Part shown: piece by piece, positions 23,726-31,990 of the stretch
Layout: each line of letters begins with the position of its first letter
How positions within the stretch are numbered: the stretch's first letter is position 1
From: Oscillospiraceae bacterium
GTDB lineage: Bacteria; Bacillota; Clostridia; Oscillospirales; Ruminococcaceae
DNA: 47,226 nucleotides
NCBI GenBank assembly: GCA_017483465.1
Contig: JAFUWN010000023.1
Span: 1 to 47,226 of the forward strand
Direction of reading: 5' to 3'
The notes under the pieces: model-generated
Database searches by the model: none
What the model was told of the DNA's origin: nothing
The model's input: only the letters and a program-made list of their open reading frames with translations
Position numbers and translations under genes: made by a program

Positions 23726-24127
23726 TTATCTCTTGGAGAACTGCGGTGCACGACGAGCAGCCTTGAGACCGTACTTCTTTCTTTCTTTCATTCTGGGGTC
23801 ACGAGTCAGGAAACCTGCACTCTTGAGAACCGGACGAAGATCAGCATCATACTGAAGCAGAGCACGGGAAATGCCATGACGGATTGCACCGGCCTGACCG
23901 GTAACACCGCCGCCTGCTACTGTGCAGATGACATCAAACTTTTCAAGAGTTTCTGTCAGATTCAGAGGCTGACGAACGATTAATTTCAGAGTTTCCAGAC
24001 CAAAATAATCATCAATTGTTCTGCCGTTGATGACAATATTGCCATTGCCGGGAACTAATCTGACTCTGGAAACAGAGTGTTTTCTTCTGCCTGTACCATA
24101 GTGGTATGCAACTTTAGGTTCGTACAT
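23726..24127 (-). CDS. rpsI: 30S ribosomal protein S9
   Basis: 133 residues with the family pattern [20 protein letters not shown], the glycine-rich [20 protein letters not shown], and the conserved C-terminal tail [20 protein letters not shown] ending SKR, which reaches into the ribosomal P site. It lies 19 bases after rplM, the usual L13-S9 operon. GGAGG lies before the ATG. Two terminators follow. Confidence 0.98.
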   Translation of the reverse strand: MYEPKVAYHYGTGRRKHSVSRVRLVPGNGNIVINGRTIDDYFGLETLKLIVRQPLNLTETLEKFDVICTVAGGGVTGQAGAIRHGISRALLQYDADLRPVLKSAGFLTRDPRMKERKKYGLKAARRAPQFSKR

Positions 24128-24146
24128 ATATGTTTCCCTCCTTTAA

Positions 24147-24575
24147 TTAAAATTCGTAAACTTCGGGCTTCTGAGCAGCATGTTTATGTTCTGCACCCTT
24201 AACGGTACGCAGACGCTTGAGCTGGTTTGCACCCTGTGTATTATGCGGAAGCATTCCGGTAACAGCGATTGTCATAGCTCTTTCCGGATTTTCGGCCATG
24301 AGTTTCTTATAAGAAACTTCTTTGATACCGCCGATCCAGCCGGTATGCCAGTAGAATTTCTTCTGTTCCAGCTTTTTGCCGGTCAGGATTGCTTTGTCGC
24401 AGTTGATGATAATCACATGATCGCCGCAGTCAGTATGCGGTGCAAAGATCGGCTTATGTTTGCCTCTGAGAAGAACAGCAGCCTGTGCAGCCACACGACC
24501 GAGGGGCTTGTCTGTTGCATCTAAAATATACCATTTACGGCTGATTTCATTAGCCTTCGGCATTGTAGTAGACAT
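24147..24575 (-). CDS. rplM: 50S ribosomal protein L13
   Basis: 142 residues matching L13: RKWYILDATDKPLGRVAAQA, GDHVIIINCDKAILTGKK, YWHTGWIGGIKEVSYKK and TGMLPHNTQGANQLKRLRT. The start at 24575 (MSTTMPKANE) is chosen because TGGAGGA lies just upstream; the ATG at 24590 overlaps this ribosome-binding site. It is the first gene of the rplM-rpsI operon, with a consensus promoter and a leader of about 130 bases that can fold and may mediate feedback control by L13. Confidence 0.97.
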   Translation of the reverse strand: MSTTMPKANEISRKWYILDATDKPLGRVAAQAAVLLRGKHKPIFAPHTDCGDHVIIINCDKAILTGKKLEQKKFYWHTGWIGGIKEVSYKKLMAENPERAMTIAVTGMLPHNTQGANQLKRLRTVKGAEHKHAAQKPEVYEF

Positions 24576-24703
24576 GAAATTTTCCTCCATTTTATTATTT
24601 TATTTTTGAAAGATCATACATGTTTGCAAAACGATCAGGCACGGGGATACCGGATACAACAAACATGAGCATTGGCAGGCGGTTACTCTGCAATGCCATA
24701 CAA
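24576..24703 (-). ncRNA. Structured rplM leader, candidate L13 leader
   Basis: On the minus strand the leader contains two nested stem regions. GCATTG with GCAG pairs with CTGC and CAATGC around AGUAACCGC, and CATGTTTG pairs with CAAACATG further on. Autoregulatory leaders are known for L13 operons in Firmicutes, and position and size fit. The covariance model was not run, so the family assignment is inference. Confidence 0.55.
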
Positions 24704-24708
24704 CTAAT

Positions 24709-24737
24709 ATTATACCCGTTTTTTAACATCTTGTCAA
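24709..24737 (-). promoter_or_regulatory. rplM-rpsI promoter
   Basis: Minus-strand TTGACA (24732-24737) and TATAAT (24709-24714) with a 17-base spacer, a perfect vegetative promoter as expected for ribosomal protein genes. Confidence 0.9.
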
Positions 24738-24781
24738 GTGTTTTTTTGAAATTTCTGCAATTTTTTCTGATTTGTTCTATA

Positions 24782-25777
24782 TTATTCGATAAATGTGAAT
24801 TCATGGGTATATCTGTCATAGGAAAAACTGATTTTATTGCTGACAGGTACAAGTTTCTTATGATGCGAAATTGCAAGATAAGCAGTGTATTTTTTGGCAT
24901 CATAAGAAAACGGAAAAACTTTTTCCGTCCAGTTCAAAGCATCACATTGTTCCTGCTTATTATCCATGATTGTAATCAGAAAAAGGGTTTTGAAATTTTC
25001 TTCCTCCGGATGAGTCGTTCTATAAATTGTATTTTCTTCAAAGCTGATTGTAAACAGATTTTCATAATCAGGCGTTTCGATTTTTGAGTCATGATCGACA
25101 GATGCAAGAAAACCGGAATGGGTATATAATTCAAATTCATGTGAGATATATCCGCAGAAATTCTCACTGATTGTATTATAATCCTGCTGAGAAATCTGAG
25201 AAAGATAAGAATCCGATTCAGAATCATACAAAGCATATTCTGACATATGAATATCATAACCGCCGAATCTTCCGTCTATATGATATTTGAAATCATGAGA
25301 ATTGTATTTTGGAATGCATTTCACAGTTTTTATAGTATGATCCTGTAAATCCTGTTCGATATCTTTCAATAAAGCATAAGTCTGCATCAGGATAGTGCCC
25401 TGATACTGATTTGCATTGCGTTGGAAATCAAATCGATTTTTCTGATTATCCATAAGCGTGAGCAATCCTAAAACAGATACGAAAATCATCACCAGACAAA
25501 TTTTAAACACTTTAAATTTTAATTTTTTTCCGATAGCAATCAGCATCAGACAAAGCAAAATAATAAATATGCTGAATAAAATTATATCTGCAATATTCAG
25601 CCAGAAATAAAGATTTAAATAATCTCTGATTTTCATTAGATTTATCATACCTATATAACTCTCAGGCAAAGCCATATTTCTAAGATAAGCATGAATCACG
25701 ACAGAGGATACAATATAGATCAGTCCGCTGACGGCGGATAAGATTATTAAAATTTTTAATGTTACAGACGATCTCAT
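24782..25777 (-). CDS. Membrane protein of unknown function (paralogue of 25782)
   Basis: I do not recognise this 331-residue protein. Three membrane segments (about 7-30, 54-83 and 91-110) are followed by an extracytoplasmic domain. It is a shorter paralogue of the next upstream gene. Both have YxGTxLMxT near residue 125, DIExDLQ, a DIHMSEYALY/HISMAEYALK motif, TIYRTTH plus NFKxL, and WTEK near the end with KYTAYLA/TYTAYLT. It ends after the domain that the paralogue continues beyond. GAGGTG precedes the ATG and only 4 bases separate the genes, so they form an operon. A surface or signalling role is possible but unsupported. Confidence 0.8.
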   Translation of the reverse strand: MRSSVTLKILIILSAVSGLIYIVSSVVIHAYLRNMALPESYIGMINLMKIRDYLNLYFWLNIADIILFSIFIILLCLMLIAIGKKLKFKVFKICLVMIFVSVLGLLTLMDNQKNRFDFQRNANQYQGTILMQTYALLKDIEQDLQDHTIKTVKCIPKYNSHDFKYHIDGRFGGYDIHMSEYALYDSESDSYLSQISQQDYNTISENFCGYISHEFELYTHSGFLASVDHDSKIETPDYENLFTISFEENTIYRTTHPEEENFKTLFLITIMDNKQEQCDALNWTEKVFPFSYDAKKYTAYLAISHHKKLVPVSNKISFSYDRYTHEFTFIE

Positions 25778-25781
25778 AAAA

Positions 25782-27296
25782 TCACCTCATAAAATGCAGA
25801 CTCTCCAGAATTGCAAGTGCATCTTCTGCAAAGACATCTCCGCCATAGGCCATTTCTATCCAGATATATTCCTGATCAGCATACGGAAATATTGCCGCTG
25901 TACGATAATAATCAGAATTATCAGCATTTATTTCATCCGGCTCATAGATCAGATACCAGCCCTCTGTGCCGTCAGATGTCCGGAAAGATTTTAATTCCGT
26001 CCGGGAATCCGGATTTTCATATTGCAGATATTCTTCAAAATCCGTGATACGCCATTTCATTTCTTTCAGATACGGCAGTTTCTCCCAGTCCATATAGATA
26101 TGAAAAAACTGTCCTTTTCCGGTGAAAATATTTCTGGTATAGCCGGAAGCATTCTCTTCCAGATCTGTGTTTTTGACAGAAGCATCTAGATTCAGAATCT
26201 TCGGAATTTCAAATTCAATTGAATATGTCTCTATCCGTACTTGCAAGCCGTCTTCCGTTTCTGTAACAGTTCCGGTTAATTCCGGACAGGGTTCGGGTTC
26301 AGGTTCTGTATAACTTTCTTCATCAAATTCATAACAGATTTCATTGCTGACACGGGTTTCCCAACCGTTATAAGTCATAGTCAGATAAGCTGTATATGTT
26401 CCGGCTCCCCGCACCGGAGGAGAAAATTTCTCTGTCCAGTCAGAAGCAACAATCTGACCGATTTGTTTCCCATTAAGTTCCTGTATCAGAGTCAGGTTCT
26501 TGAAATTTTTTTCAAGAGAGTGTGTCGTTCTGTAAATTGTATCATTTTCATATGTCAGTGTAAATAAATTTTCAGGATTAAAATCAGCGGAAAGCAGATT
26601 TCCGTCAATAGAAGCCATCAGACCGGAATTCTGATACACAGCAATTTCATATTCCGTATCTGAACCATAGAGATTTTCAATCTGATCTCTGTCATTTCCG
26701 GAAACCTGACAGAAAGCCTCTTCTAATTTCAATGCATATTCTGCCATAGAAATATGATAGCTGGAGCCTCTGCCGCCGATGGAATAGCCATAATCTTTTA
26801 TTTCAAACGAACAGGAAGCAGTAAAATTCTGTGTTTCCTCAGCTTGAAGATCTTTTTCGATATCCATAATCATAGCAGCCGTTTTCATCAGAGACGTTCC
26901 GGAATATTGTTTTTGTTTCATCTGGACTTCAAAGCCGTTTCGTTCTGTATAGCTTGAAAAACTGAAAATCACGCAGAGAATCAGGCCAATCACCAGAAAA
27001 AAACTGATAATTGAAAAATCTTTTTGCTCATCTTTTTTTCTGAAATAAGATACTATTCCGATGATAATCAAGGGCAGAGCAGGCAGAAAGAAAATCAGAA
27101 TCTTACCCCAAAAATATAAAATCAGATAATCATGAATCTGATGCAGAGCCTCCATGCCGATATATGTCACAGGACATTCTGCTTTCAGTATATCACTGAA
27201 TACAATATCTGATATACCAGACAGAATAAAACAGGCTAAAAATATCAGAGCCGGAATCATTGATTCTGATTCTTTTTCTTTTTTAATTTTGGGCAT
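25782..27296 (-). CDS. Membrane protein with extended extracytoplasmic region
   Basis: 504 residues, family not recognised. Three N-terminal membrane segments (about 15-36, 50-82 and 93-112) are followed by an extracytoplasmic domain shared with the 24782 protein. A Glu/Pro-rich linker (YTEPEPEPCPEL) then leads to a C-terminal domain of about 155 residues (EEYLQYENPDSRTELKSFRT, GWYLIYEPDE, LAILESLHFMR). Its ending resembles the AESI-type end of DUF4367-like domains, but the match is weak. AGGAGGG precedes the ATG. A promoter with 16-base spacing lies at 27326-27353. Confidence 0.8.
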   Translation of the reverse strand: MPKIKKEKESESMIPALIFLACFILSGISDIVFSDILKAECPVTYIGMEALHQIHDYLILYFWGKILIFFLPALPLIIIGIVSYFRKKDEQKDFSIISFFLVIGLILCVIFSFSSYTERNGFEVQMKQKQYSGTSLMKTAAMIMDIEKDLQAEETQNFTASCSFEIKDYGYSIGGRGSSYHISMAEYALKLEEAFCQVSGNDRDQIENLYGSDTEYEIAVYQNSGLMASIDGNLLSADFNPENLFTLTYENDTIYRTTHSLEKNFKNLTLIQELNGKQIGQIVASDWTEKFSPPVRGAGTYTAYLTMTYNGWETRVSNEICYEFDEESYTEPEPEPCPELTGTVTETEDGLQVRIETYSIEFEIPKILNLDASVKNTDLEENASGYTRNIFTGKGQFFHIYMDWEKLPYLKEMKWRITDFEEYLQYENPDSRTELKSFRTSDGTEGWYLIYEPDEINADNSDYYRTAAIFPYADQEYIWIEMAYGGDVFAEDALAILESLHFMR

Positions 27297-27325
27297 AAAA
27301 CTCCCTCCTTTATGTTATTACTATT

Positions 27326-27353
27326 ATTATAACAAATTGTAATGATTTGTCAA
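27326..27353 (-). promoter_or_regulatory. Promoter of the paralogous membrane-protein operon
   Basis: Minus-strand TTGACA (27348-27353) and TATAAT (27326-27331), spacer 16. The -35 region TTGACAAATCAT is repeated in mirror image at the divergent tRNA promoter. Confidence 0.75.
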
Positions 27354-27376
27354 TAAAAAAATTTTTGAAAAAACAC

Positions 27377-27405
27377 TTGACAAATCATAAAAAATATGCT
27401 ATTAT
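27377..27405 (+). promoter_or_regulatory. Promoter of tRNA-Pro
   Basis: TTGACA (27377-27382) and TATTAT (27400-27405) with a 17-base spacer and TATGC before the -10. The transcript would have a short leader before the tRNA at 27443. Confidence 0.8.
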
Positions 27406-27442
27406 AAGAAAGGTGGGTTGCCACCAGTACCCCGTTAAGGGT

Positions 27443-27518
27443 CTGGGTGTGGCGCAGTTGGTAGCGCGCTACCTTGGGGTGGTAGAGGCCGTGGGTTCAA
27501 GTCCCGTCACTCAGACCA
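27443..27518 (+). tRNA. tRNA-Pro (anticodon GGG)
   Basis: A 76-base cloverleaf with the CCA end encoded. The acceptor stem is CTGGGTG / CACTCAG with one G-T pair and discriminator A. The D stem is GCGC/GCGC. The anticodon arm is CTACC-TTGGGGT-GGTAG, giving GGG. The T arm has TTCAAGT in the loop. It stands alone between its own promoter and a terminator. No integrase lies beside it, so it is not a visible element insertion site. Confidence 0.95.
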
Positions 27519-27524
27519 GAAAAT

Positions 27525-27553
27525 AAAACCGTCTGCATTTTGCGGACGGTTTT
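27525..27553 (+). terminator. Terminator after tRNA-Pro
   Basis: AAAACCGTCTGC (27525-27536) pairs with GCGGACGGTTTT (27542-27553), followed by GTTTTTA. Confidence 0.85.
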
Positions 27554-27576
27554 GTTTTTATCTATGAAATCAAAAT

Positions 27577-27609
27577 AAAATTCCTGCTGTTCGGCACAGC
27601 AGGAATTTT
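27577..27609. terminator. Terminator after the second xylanase gene
   Basis: AAAATTCCTGCTGT (27577-27590) pairs perfectly with ACAGCAGGAATTTT (27596-27609). A- and T-runs on both sides make it usable in both directions. Confidence 0.85.
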
Positions 27610-27619
27610 TTTATGTTTC

Positions 27620-29557
27620 TTATTCAGCAGCAAGGGGAAGCTGATCGGCTGTGATCAAGCCGACAATCAGTTTCAGAATTGTCAGGGAATCTGTAGAATC
27701 AGGAACATTATTCTGATTCACATCTGCATTTTTAATCTGTTCAGGAGTCAGGGAATCTTTGCCCAGAATTGCCTTATTCAGTGTGATGACATCCAGAATA
27801 TTGACTGTATCGTCACTATTGGCATCGCCCCAAAGAATATCATCAGCAGATGTTTCAGAAGAATCTTCTGTTACAGGTTCAGACTCTGTTTCTGTCACAG
27901 TTTCTGTTTCAGATTCTGCTTGTGTTTCGGTTTCGGAAGTTTCCGGAACTTCGAGGCCGTCTACAATGGCATCAAAAGCAGGCTTGGCTGTATAATCTTC
28001 ATTGAACAGAAGCGGATATTTAGAAGCTCTCCAGCTCATATCGTCTGTCGTACCCCAGAATACAACCGCAGAGATTTCATCTTTATGTTCTACAATCGTA
28101 TCCATGATGTCAGAATAATACTGAGCCTGTTCTTCAAAATGATCAGTATCGTTGACAGTCGCATCCAGTTCGGTTACCTGAATATCCAGACCGGTTGCAC
28201 AAAACTTATCAAGAGCCTTTTTATAGACATTGACGGACGGGAATGCATCCGAACCGGAACGGGCATCCAAATGAGACTGTAAGCCGATTCCATCAATATA
28301 ATGGCCGTCTGCATTGATTTCTTCTACCATCTGAATAATTGCATCTGTTTTCTGTGGCATATATTCATTGAAGTCATTATAATACAGCTTGCAGCCTTCG
28401 GGAGCGTATTTCTTAGCAAATTCAAAAGCGGGCTTGATAAAAGAATTATCACCGAAAATCTGTACCCACGGAGATTTTGCAGAGCCTTCCTCCTGAGAGC
28501 CGGGATCACGGGGTACACCGCCGTCAAGCCAGCATTCATTCACAACATCCCATGCATAGAAATCTACATCCGGATATTCTTCTTCGACTGCGGCAAAGAC
28601 ATTCTTAATATAATTTTCCATACGGGCGAGCATTTTTTCTTTGGATACCCATTCGCCGTTTTCGTCATAATTTTCTTTAAAGAACCATGTAGGTGTCTGC
28701 TGATGCCATACCAGCACATGACCTCTGACCGGAATGTTATTATCTCTTGCAAAATTCAGAATCGAACGGGCACTTGCAAGGCTGATCTGCGGATTTTCGT
28801 CATCGCCTGTTTCAGCGAGAGCAAGACATGCATTTTTATCTAAGATTGCATCGGGTTTCAGTTCGTTTCCTGCGGTGATACTATTGAAATGCTTCAGGAT
28901 CAGTTCTTTTGTAGAAGCCGGAGCCAGTTCTTTTGTAGTCACAGCTGTACCGATCTTGAAATAATCCGCATAGGCATCTTTCAGAGAAACAATATCTGTC
29001 TGCGGATGATAAACCGGAGCAGTTTTCAGAACAAAATCATCAATATAAATATTATCAGAACCGCCCTCGAAATAGATATAAACATCTGTCATATCTTCTG
29101 TATAGCTGACTTTCAGATCAGTCACTTCCTGCCAGCCGTTGCCGTTCAGGTTCGCAAGATTTTCATAATGCTGTTCACCGCCCTGATCGGTATACTGAAA
29201 ACTTACTGTCACACTGGTATACCACTGCCCCATGGCCTGAGCACTCACCAGATAAGCCACACCCGGCTCGCACTTGTCATCCAGACGGAAAGCAGGGCCG
29301 TTCCATGATTTGGAGCGTTCACCGGCACACAGGGATTTTGTTCCGCTGACAGCATTATCTTCACTGGCAGTGATGACAGTTGTATCTGTAGAGCCTCTGT
29401 TTGTCCATGCGGAAACATCGCCGTCTTCAAAGTCAGAAGAATAGATAATTGTACTGTCGGCTTCTTCTGCCACAGCTGCGAATGCCGGCATTGCTGCTGC
29501 TGTACAGCTGAATGCTAACAAAGCAGCAAGTGTTTTTTTGCTATTTATTTTTTTCAT
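27620..29557 (-). CDS. Cellulosomal endo-1,4-beta-xylanase: CBM22-GH10-dockerin
   Basis: A secreted 645-residue xylanase. The signal peptide (1-28) is followed by a CBM22 module (about 38-180, SDFEDGDVSAWTNRG) and GH10 (about 190-530) with acid/base E341 in WDVVNE and nucleophile E463 in VTELDAT; NELKPDA and WHQQTP are also family marks. A Glu/Thr/Ser-rich linker (537-572) leads to a type I dockerin (577-635; GDANSDDTVNILDVITLNKA and DVNQNNVPDSTDSLTILKLI). It would bind a scaffold cohesin and cut the xylan backbone. The dockerin belongs to the same class as those at 17380 and 19037, not to that of the large xylanase at 5762. GGAGG lies 9 bases before the ATG; promoter at 29598-29627. Confidence 0.96.
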   Translation of the reverse strand: MKKINSKKTLAALLAFSCTAAAMPAFAAVAEEADSTIIYSSDFEDGDVSAWTNRGSTDTTVITASEDNAVSGTKSLCAGERSKSWNGPAFRLDDKCEPGVAYLVSAQAMGQWYTSVTVSFQYTDQGGEQHYENLANLNGNGWQEVTDLKVSYTEDMTDVYIYFEGGSDNIYIDDFVLKTAPVYHPQTDIVSLKDAYADYFKIGTAVTTKELAPASTKELILKHFNSITAGNELKPDAILDKNACLALAETGDDENPQISLASARSILNFARDNNIPVRGHVLVWHQQTPTWFFKENYDENGEWVSKEKMLARMENYIKNVFAAVEEEYPDVDFYAWDVVNECWLDGGVPRDPGSQEEGSAKSPWVQIFGDNSFIKPAFEFAKKYAPEGCKLYYNDFNEYMPQKTDAIIQMVEEINADGHYIDGIGLQSHLDARSGSDAFPSVNVYKKALDKFCATGLDIQVTELDATVNDTDHFEEQAQYYSDIMDTIVEHKDEISAVVFWGTTDDMSWRASKYPLLFNEDYTAKPAFDAIVDGLEVPETSETETQAESETETVTETESEPVTEDSSETSADDILWGDANSDDTVNILDVITLNKAILGKDSLTPEQIKNADVNQNNVPDSTDSLTILKLIVGLITADQLPLAAE

Positions 29558-29597
29558 ACATAAAATCCTCCCAAGATTTTAAATTTTCTATGGTTTT

Positions 29598-29627
29598 ATT
29601 TTAGCATATTCCGAGAGTATTTGTCAA
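29598..29627 (-). promoter_or_regulatory. Promoter of the dockerin xylanase
   Basis: Minus-strand TTGACA (29622-29627) and TAAAAT (29598-29603), spacer 18, with TATGC before the -10. Confidence 0.75.
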
Positions 29628-29643
29628 TAGTTTCTTAAAAATT

Positions 29644-29679
29644 TACAAGAAGTATAGAAAATATTTCTATCTTCTGTAA
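29644..29679. repeat. Imperfect palindrome upstream of the xylanase promoter
   Basis: ATAGAAA (29654-29660) and TTTCTAT (29664-29670) form the centre, extended outward by TACAAGAAG and TTCTGTA with two single-base bulges. It is located about 20 bases upstream of the xylanase -35, an activator- or repressor-type position. Confidence 0.5.
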
Positions 29680-29803
29680 GCCTGTCAAACAGATGTCCGT
29701 GTATCAAAAACAAATGTATCTGTAAAATATACAAAATAATTTTAATAAAAGATTACATCTTACTTTATTTTTTAAAAAATAATAATTGATTTTAAGTTTT
29801 TTC

Positions 29804-29832
29804 TTTACAAAATTTAAAAAATATGCTATAAT
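29804..29832 (+). promoter_or_regulatory. ddh promoter
   Basis: TTTACA (29804-29809) and TATAAT (29827-29832), spacer 17, with TATGC before the -10. Confidence 0.8.
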
Positions 29833-29877
29833 ATTCTGGTAAACTTAATTTAATAAAGAAAGCAGAGGTTTTTTCTC

Positions 29878-30867
29878 ATGAGTAAAATCAGAATCGCAAT
29901 CGCCGGTTACGGCAATCTTGGCAAAGGCGTAGAACTTGCCATCAGACAGAACCCGGATACTGAACTTGTCGGTGTTTTCACTCGCCGTGCTCCGGAATCC
30001 GTAAAACTCCTGACCGACGGCATTCCGGTTTATCAACTGGAAGATGCGAAAAATTATCAGGATCAAATTGATATGCTGATCATCTGCGGCGGCAGTGCAA
30101 CCGATCTGCCTGTTCAGACTCCCGAACTTGCAAAATATTTCAATGTCATTGACAGTTTCGATACACATGCAAGAATTCCGGAGCATTTTAACAATGTCGA
30201 TCAAGCCGCAAGAGAAAACAATCATCTTGCTATGATTTCCCTCGGCTGGGATCCCGGTCTGTTCTCCCTCAACAGAGTCTATGCAGAATCTATCTTATCC
30301 AACGGAAAAACTTATACATTCTGGGGCAAAGGTGTCAGCCAGGGTCATTCTGATGCAATCAGACGTGTAGAAGGCGTAAAAAAAGGCATTCAGTATACCT
30401 GCCCCATTGAAGCCGCTATTGAAGCTGTCAGAAGCGGTTCTCAGCCGGAACTGTCTACCCGTGAAAAACATGAGCGTGTGTGCTATGTTGTTGCGGAAGA
30501 GGGTGCAGATAAAGCCAAAATCGAATCTGATATTAAAAACATGAAAAACTATTTTGATGAATACAATACTACTGTTAATTTCATCAGCGAAGAAGAATTC
30601 AATCAGAATCATACTACCCTCCCCCACGGCGGATTTGTCATCCGTTCCGGCAAAACCGGTGACGGTGAAAATACAAACCAGACGATTGAATATTCTCTGA
30701 AACTGGAATCCAATCCGGAATTTACTGCTTCTGTTCTGGTTGCCTATGCAAGAGCACTCAGCAGACTCAAGGCAGAAGGTGCTGTTGGCTGCAAGACTGC
30801 TTTTGATGTAGCTCCGGGTTATCTCTCTCCGCTCTCTCCGGAAGAACTCCGGGCAAAAATGCTCTGA
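29878..30867 (+). CDS. ddh: meso-Diaminopimelate D-dehydrogenase
   Basis: A 329-residue NADPH-dependent enzyme making meso-diaminopimelate from tetrahydrodipicolinate in one step, for lysine and peptidoglycan. The N-terminal Rossmann motif is IAIAGYGNLGKGVELAI, and VGVFTRR follows. Family marks include DSFDTHARIPEH, SLGWDPGLFSLNR, the substrate region FWGKGVSQGHSDAIRRVEGV and the ending AFDVAPGYLSPL. Length matches the family. It is transcribed alone with a consensus promoter and terminator. AGAGG lies upstream of the ATG. Confidence 0.96.
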   Translation: MSKIRIAIAGYGNLGKGVELAIRQNPDTELVGVFTRRAPESVKLLTDGIPVYQLEDAKNYQDQIDMLIICGGSATDLPVQTPELAKYFNVIDSFDTHARIPEHFNNVDQAARENNHLAMISLGWDPGLFSLNRVYAESILSNGKTYTFWGKGVSQGHSDAIRRVEGVKKGIQYTCPIEAAIEAVRSGSQPELSTREKHERVCYVVAEEGADKAKIESDIKNMKNYFDEYNTTVNFISEEEFNQNHTTLPHGGFVIRSGKTGDGENTNQTIEYSLKLESNPEFTASVLVAYARALSRLKAEGAVGCKTAFDVAPGYLSPLSPEELRAKML

Positions 30868-30897
30868 TTCTTCTTTTTCAACTTCAATTTCTTAACC

Positions 30898-30933
30898 AAA
30901 ACAGCAGACGGAAAATTATTCCGTCTGCTGTTT
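30898..30933. terminator. Terminator between converging ddh and 30916
   Basis: AAACAGCAGACGGAA (30899-30913) pairs with TTCCGTCTGCTGTTT (30919-30933). It overlaps the 3' end of the leftward gene at 30916 and serves ddh. Confidence 0.85.
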
Positions 30934-31269
30934 CTGATTTTTTATCCAGTTATCAAGCCGGATTTTCATAAGCTCCTGAAATTCCGGATTCGGACATCTT
31001 GAAATCATATTTTTATATCTGCCAATTTCTTCCGGCATGTTCCGGAGCGGAACTGTTTCAATCAGATGAAGCAGTCCCCAGTCTAAATCCCAGTTGTATT
31101 CCAGATTTTCTTCTGAAAAGAGCGTGACAAGCAGTTCTGCTTCTTCCCATGTCACCGGAGAATCAAAACCGGAAAATAAATCTTCATATTTCTGAAACAA
31201 CTCATCAGATAATAACGCATCATCCGGAATTCTTCCGAGTCTGAATAATTCAGTCAATTGATTTCGCAT
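30916..31269 (-). CDS. Hypothetical protein
   Basis: 117 residues, family not recognised. It is acidic and helical (LTELFRLGRIPDDALLSDEL, WEEAELLVTLFSEENLEYNW, LLHLIETVPLR) with no signal or membrane segment. Its start overlaps the last 20 bases of the Xre/zinc-ribbon gene and has GGAG upstream, so it is translationally coupled to that regulator. It resembles small immunity- or SMI1/KNR4-neighbour-type proteins in shape only; no function is assigned. Confidence 0.7.
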   Translation of the reverse strand: MRNQLTELFRLGRIPDDALLSDELFQKYEDLFSGFDSPVTWEEAELLVTLFSEENLEYNWDLDWGLLHLIETVPLRNMPEEIGRYKNMISRCPNPEFQELMKIRLDNWIKNQKQQTE

Positions 31270-31918
31270 CGGTATTCTCCTTGTAGAGGACTTTCTTGTG
31301 ATAGCCTTTCTGATTGCAGTACGGGCATTTCATATTTCTGCTAAAGCCGATATGCGGAGCGAAAAAGACAGCTTTCATAGTCGGAACATAGACTTTCTGA
31401 CAGTTCGGGCATTCATAATAGCCGGTATCATGTTCAAGCTTGACACAATAAAAGATACCAATCAGGAAAATAATTGTACTGATGATGAAAAATACAATTT
31501 TCCAGCCTTCCATATCAGAGAGGGAAAGTCTTGTCTGGCCTTGGGAGAGTTTATCCCAGTTCAGTGCAAAAATCATGAGGAAATAAAATACACAGCTGAG
31601 AATGCCGATAATGATTTCCAGATGCAGGAGCTTTTTATTATTCAGCTCCTCTTGCTTCTGTAACTGCATTAAATTTTCCTCTGCCATTTTCTGATAGTTC
31701 ATCATATTCAGTCGTTCTCCGCTCAGAAGCTCGTTGATATTGATTTCCAGTGCTTCGCAGAGTTCAGGAATCAAGGAAATATCCGGCATACATTTTCCGG
31801 TTTCCCATTTGGAAACGGCTCTGTCAGTAATGCCGAGCCGTTCGGCAAGAACTGCCTGTGTGAGTTTCTTTTCTTTTCTGCATGAAGCAATGAATTTTCC
31901 GATCTTCTGTTGATTCAC
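31250..31918 (-). CDS. Xre-type HTH regulator with two membrane helices and a zinc ribbon
   Basis: 222 residues. The N-terminal HTH (KIGKFIASCRKEKKLTQAVL, RAVSKWETGKCMPDI, LCEALEININELLSGE) is followed by a coiled stretch, two membrane helices (about 95-116 and 136-158) and a C-terminal zinc ribbon with CPNC and CPYC pairs. This design is frequent in Clostridial membrane-tethered regulators that control neighbouring genes in response to envelope or small-molecule signals. A GTG start at 31918 is chosen because AGGAGG lies just upstream; the longer ATG frame would begin near the -35 box of the promoter. The promoter is at 31944-31972. It shares an upstream repeat with the gene at 32410. Confidence 0.88.
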   Translation of the reverse strand: MNQQKIGKFIASCRKEKKLTQAVLAERLGITDRAVSKWETGKCMPDISLIPELCEALEININELLSGERLNMMNYQKMAEENLMQLQKQEELNNKKLLHLEIIIGILSCVFYFLMIFALNWDKLSQGQTRLSLSDMEGWKIVFFIISTIIFLIGIFYCVKLEHDTGYYECPNCQKVYVPTMKAVFFAPHIGFSRNMKCPYCNQKGYHKKVLYKENTDAKSID

Positions 31919-31943
31919 GGGGAACTCCTCCTTTCTGAGTATG

Positions 31944-31972
31944 ATTCTATCACAAATCCGGCAATATGTAAA
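31944..31972 (-). promoter_or_regulatory. Promoter of the Xre/zinc-ribbon gene
   Basis: Minus-strand TTTACA (31967-31972) and TAGAAT (31944-31949), spacer 17. An inverted repeat GCGGTTGA (31980-31987) / TCAACCGC (32017-32024) lies just upstream. Confidence 0.65.
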
Positions 31973-31990
31973 CATACCGGCGGTTGAGTT

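Larger units (their letters stand above)
29558..29877. other. Divergent regulatory region between xylanase and ddh
   Basis: About 320 AT-rich bases. It holds the leftward xylanase promoter (29598-29627), a long imperfect palindrome (29644-29679) and the rightward ddh promoter (29804-29832). No gene is seen. Confidence 0.65.

Noticed and set aside
24595-24903. Minus-strand frame of 102 codons upstream of rplM
   Set aside because: It crosses the perfect rplM promoter and the structured leader, lacks a ribosome-binding site, and has no family resemblance.
27443-27518. tRNA-Pro as an att site of another element
   Set aside because: No integrase or repeated tRNA 3' end is present nearby; the genes on both sides look native.
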